DNA from: JBBSEZ01 sp038239195
GTDB lineage: Bacteria; Planctomycetota; Planctomycetia; Gemmatales; Gemmataceae
Assembly: GCA_038239195.1 (NCBI GenBank)
Contig: JBBSEZ010000120.1
Location: 1-23,245, forward strand
Length of the DNA stretch: 23,245 nt
Direction: 5' to 3'
Made by a program: the position numbers and the translations under genes. The notes beneath the pieces were generated by a model, which searched no databases, had not been told where the DNA came from, and saw nothing but the letters and a program-made list of their open reading frames with translations. Positions 22,308-23,245 of the stretch are shown piece by piece; position 1 is the stretch's first letter; every line of letters starts with the position of its first letter.

Positions 22308-23245
22308 TCACTCCGGATACAGCGCCGTGCTGAGGTAGCGCTCGCCGAGGTCAGGCAGCACGACAACGATCAGCTTGCCGGCGTTCTCTGGCCGCTGCGC
22401 CACCTGTACCGCCGCGTGCGCCGCCGCGCCGCAGCTAATGCCGCACAGCATGCCCTCTTCCCGCGCCAGCCGCCGCGCCATCGTGAAGGAGTCGTCGTCG
22501 TTGACCTGGATCACCTCGTCGATGACGGCGAGGTTGAGTACGCCCGGAATGAAGCCGGCGCCGAGGCCCTGGATCTTGTGGCTGCCTGGCTTGAGCTCCT
22601 TGCCCTCGCGCTTCTGCGTGATGACCGGGCTGCCCACCGGCTCCACCGCGATCGCTTTGAACGATGGCTTTCGCTTCTTGATCACCTCGCTGACGCCCGT
22701 GATTGTCCCGCCCGTGCCGACCCCCGACACCAGAATGTCCACTTTGCCGTCGCTGTCGCGCCAGATCTCCTCCGCCGTCGTCTGCCGGTGGACCTCCGGG
22801 TTGGCGGGGTTGTTGAACTGCTGCGGAATGAACGCGCCGGGGTGCTCGCGCAGCAGCTCCTCGGCACGGGCGATGGCCCCGTTCATGCCCTTCTCTTTCG
22901 GCGTCAGCACGACCTCGGCGCCGAATGCCTTGAGCAGCCGCCGGCGCTCCAGGCTCATGCTCTCCGGCATGGTCACGATCAGCTTGTAGCCGCGCGCCGC
23001 CGCCGTGAACGCCAGGCCGATGCCGGTGTTGCCGCTCGTCGGCTCGATGATGGTCCCGCCGGGCTTGAGCTTGCCGTCGCGCTCCGCCGCGGTGATCATC
23101 GCCACGCCGATGCGGTCCTTCACCGACCACAGCGGGTTGAAGTTCTCCAGCTTCCCCACCACCGTCGCCTTGGCGTCGCCGACCACCCGGCGCAGCCGGA
23201 TCAGGGGCGTGTTGCCGATCGTCTGCGTGATGTCGTCGTAGATCC
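22308..23245 (-). CDS. cysK: Cysteine synthase (O-acetylserine sulfhydrylase), 5' end cut by window
   Basis: 312 codons are visible; the window edge removes only the first few residues, since the frame begins IYDDITQTIGNTPLIRL, the normal start. It makes cysteine from O-acetylserine and sulfide using PLP. K in SVKDRIG is the PLP lysine, EPTSGNTGIGLAF binds the substrate and GTGGTITGVSEVIKKRKP the cofactor phosphate; PEVHRQTTAEEIWRDSDG and GLGAGFIPGVLN are typical of CysK. The residue before SVKD is Trp (NPLWSVKD). The stop is at 22308. Its product, cysteine, is the sulfur source for the SUF system at 8140, but no shared operon is seen. Confidence 0.95.
   Translation of the reverse strand, partial: IYDDITQTIGNTPLIRLRRVVGDAKATVVGKLENFNPLWSVKDRIGVAMITAAERDGKLKPGGTIIEPTSGNTGIGLAFTAAARGYKLIVTMPESMSLERRRLLKAFGAEVVLTPKEKGMNGAIARAEELLREHPGAFIPQQFNNPANPEVHRQTTAEEIWRDSDGKVDILVSGVGTGGTITGVSEVIKKRKPSFKAIAVEPVGSPVITQKREGKELKPGSHKIQGLGAGFIPGVLNLAVIDEVIQVNDDDSFTMARRLAREEGMLCGISCGAAAHAAVQVAQRPENAGKLIVVVLPDLGERYLSTALYPE

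Overview
This is a very GC-rich window whose gene content points to a planctomycete of the Gemmata/Gemmataceae type. It has an N-terminal TIGR02996-type domain on a leucine-rich repeat protein, a secreted DUF1080 protein, a HEAT-plus-WD40 secreted protein, a divergent ECF-like sigma factor, many small secreted proteins of unknown function, and abundant GC-rich palindromes. The assignment rests on family knowledge; there is no rRNA marker in the window.

Layout. Positions 1-205 are low-complexity G/C runs. Next come an LRR protein (206-1999, +), a DoxX-FAD oxidase fusion (2034-3974, -), a seven-bladed WD40 protein (4158-5309, +), an ECF-like sigma factor (5426-6166, +) and a DUF1080 protein (6291-7043, +). 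The minus strand from 15090 down to 7226 is one Fe-S cluster assembly (SUF) operon. In transcription order it has a promoter with a small palindrome, an Rrf2-family regulator, sufB, two paralogous antitoxin-like genes with remnants of their toxins, sufC, sufD, a fused sufS-sufE, a SufT/DUF59 gene and a 142-aa unknown. ATGA or TGATG overlaps couple sufC-sufD-sufSE. SufB, SufC and SufD form the scaffold complex, the SufS-SufE fusion supplies persulfide sulfur, SufT probably helps maturation, and the Rrf2 protein, with three conserved cysteines, probably senses Fe-S status.

From 15353 a small helical protein and a GT4 glycosyltransferase form a short + strand operon. It runs by a GTGA overlap into a decayed second glycosyltransferase (stop codon plus frameshift). 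That remnant meets a decayed C-terminal fragment of dprA on the minus strand (17267-17682). A secreted 352-aa protein follows (17810-18868).

The most interesting part is 18961-22206, a tandem duplication of a three-gene cassette: a secreted Cys-rich protein (+) converging on a two-gene minus-strand module made of a ~105-aa unknown and a HEPN-domain protein. The right copy is intact. In the left copy the secreted gene is broken by an indel, a frameshift and a large internal deletion, and the HEPN gene is truncated, but the ~105-aa partner gene is intact. This resembles a toxin-antitoxin module in which the toxin has decayed and the partner persists. The partner is not an obvious MNT nucleotidyltransferase, so it may be an undescribed HEPN-associated antitoxin family. 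The window ends inside cysK (22308-23245, -), cysteine synthase.
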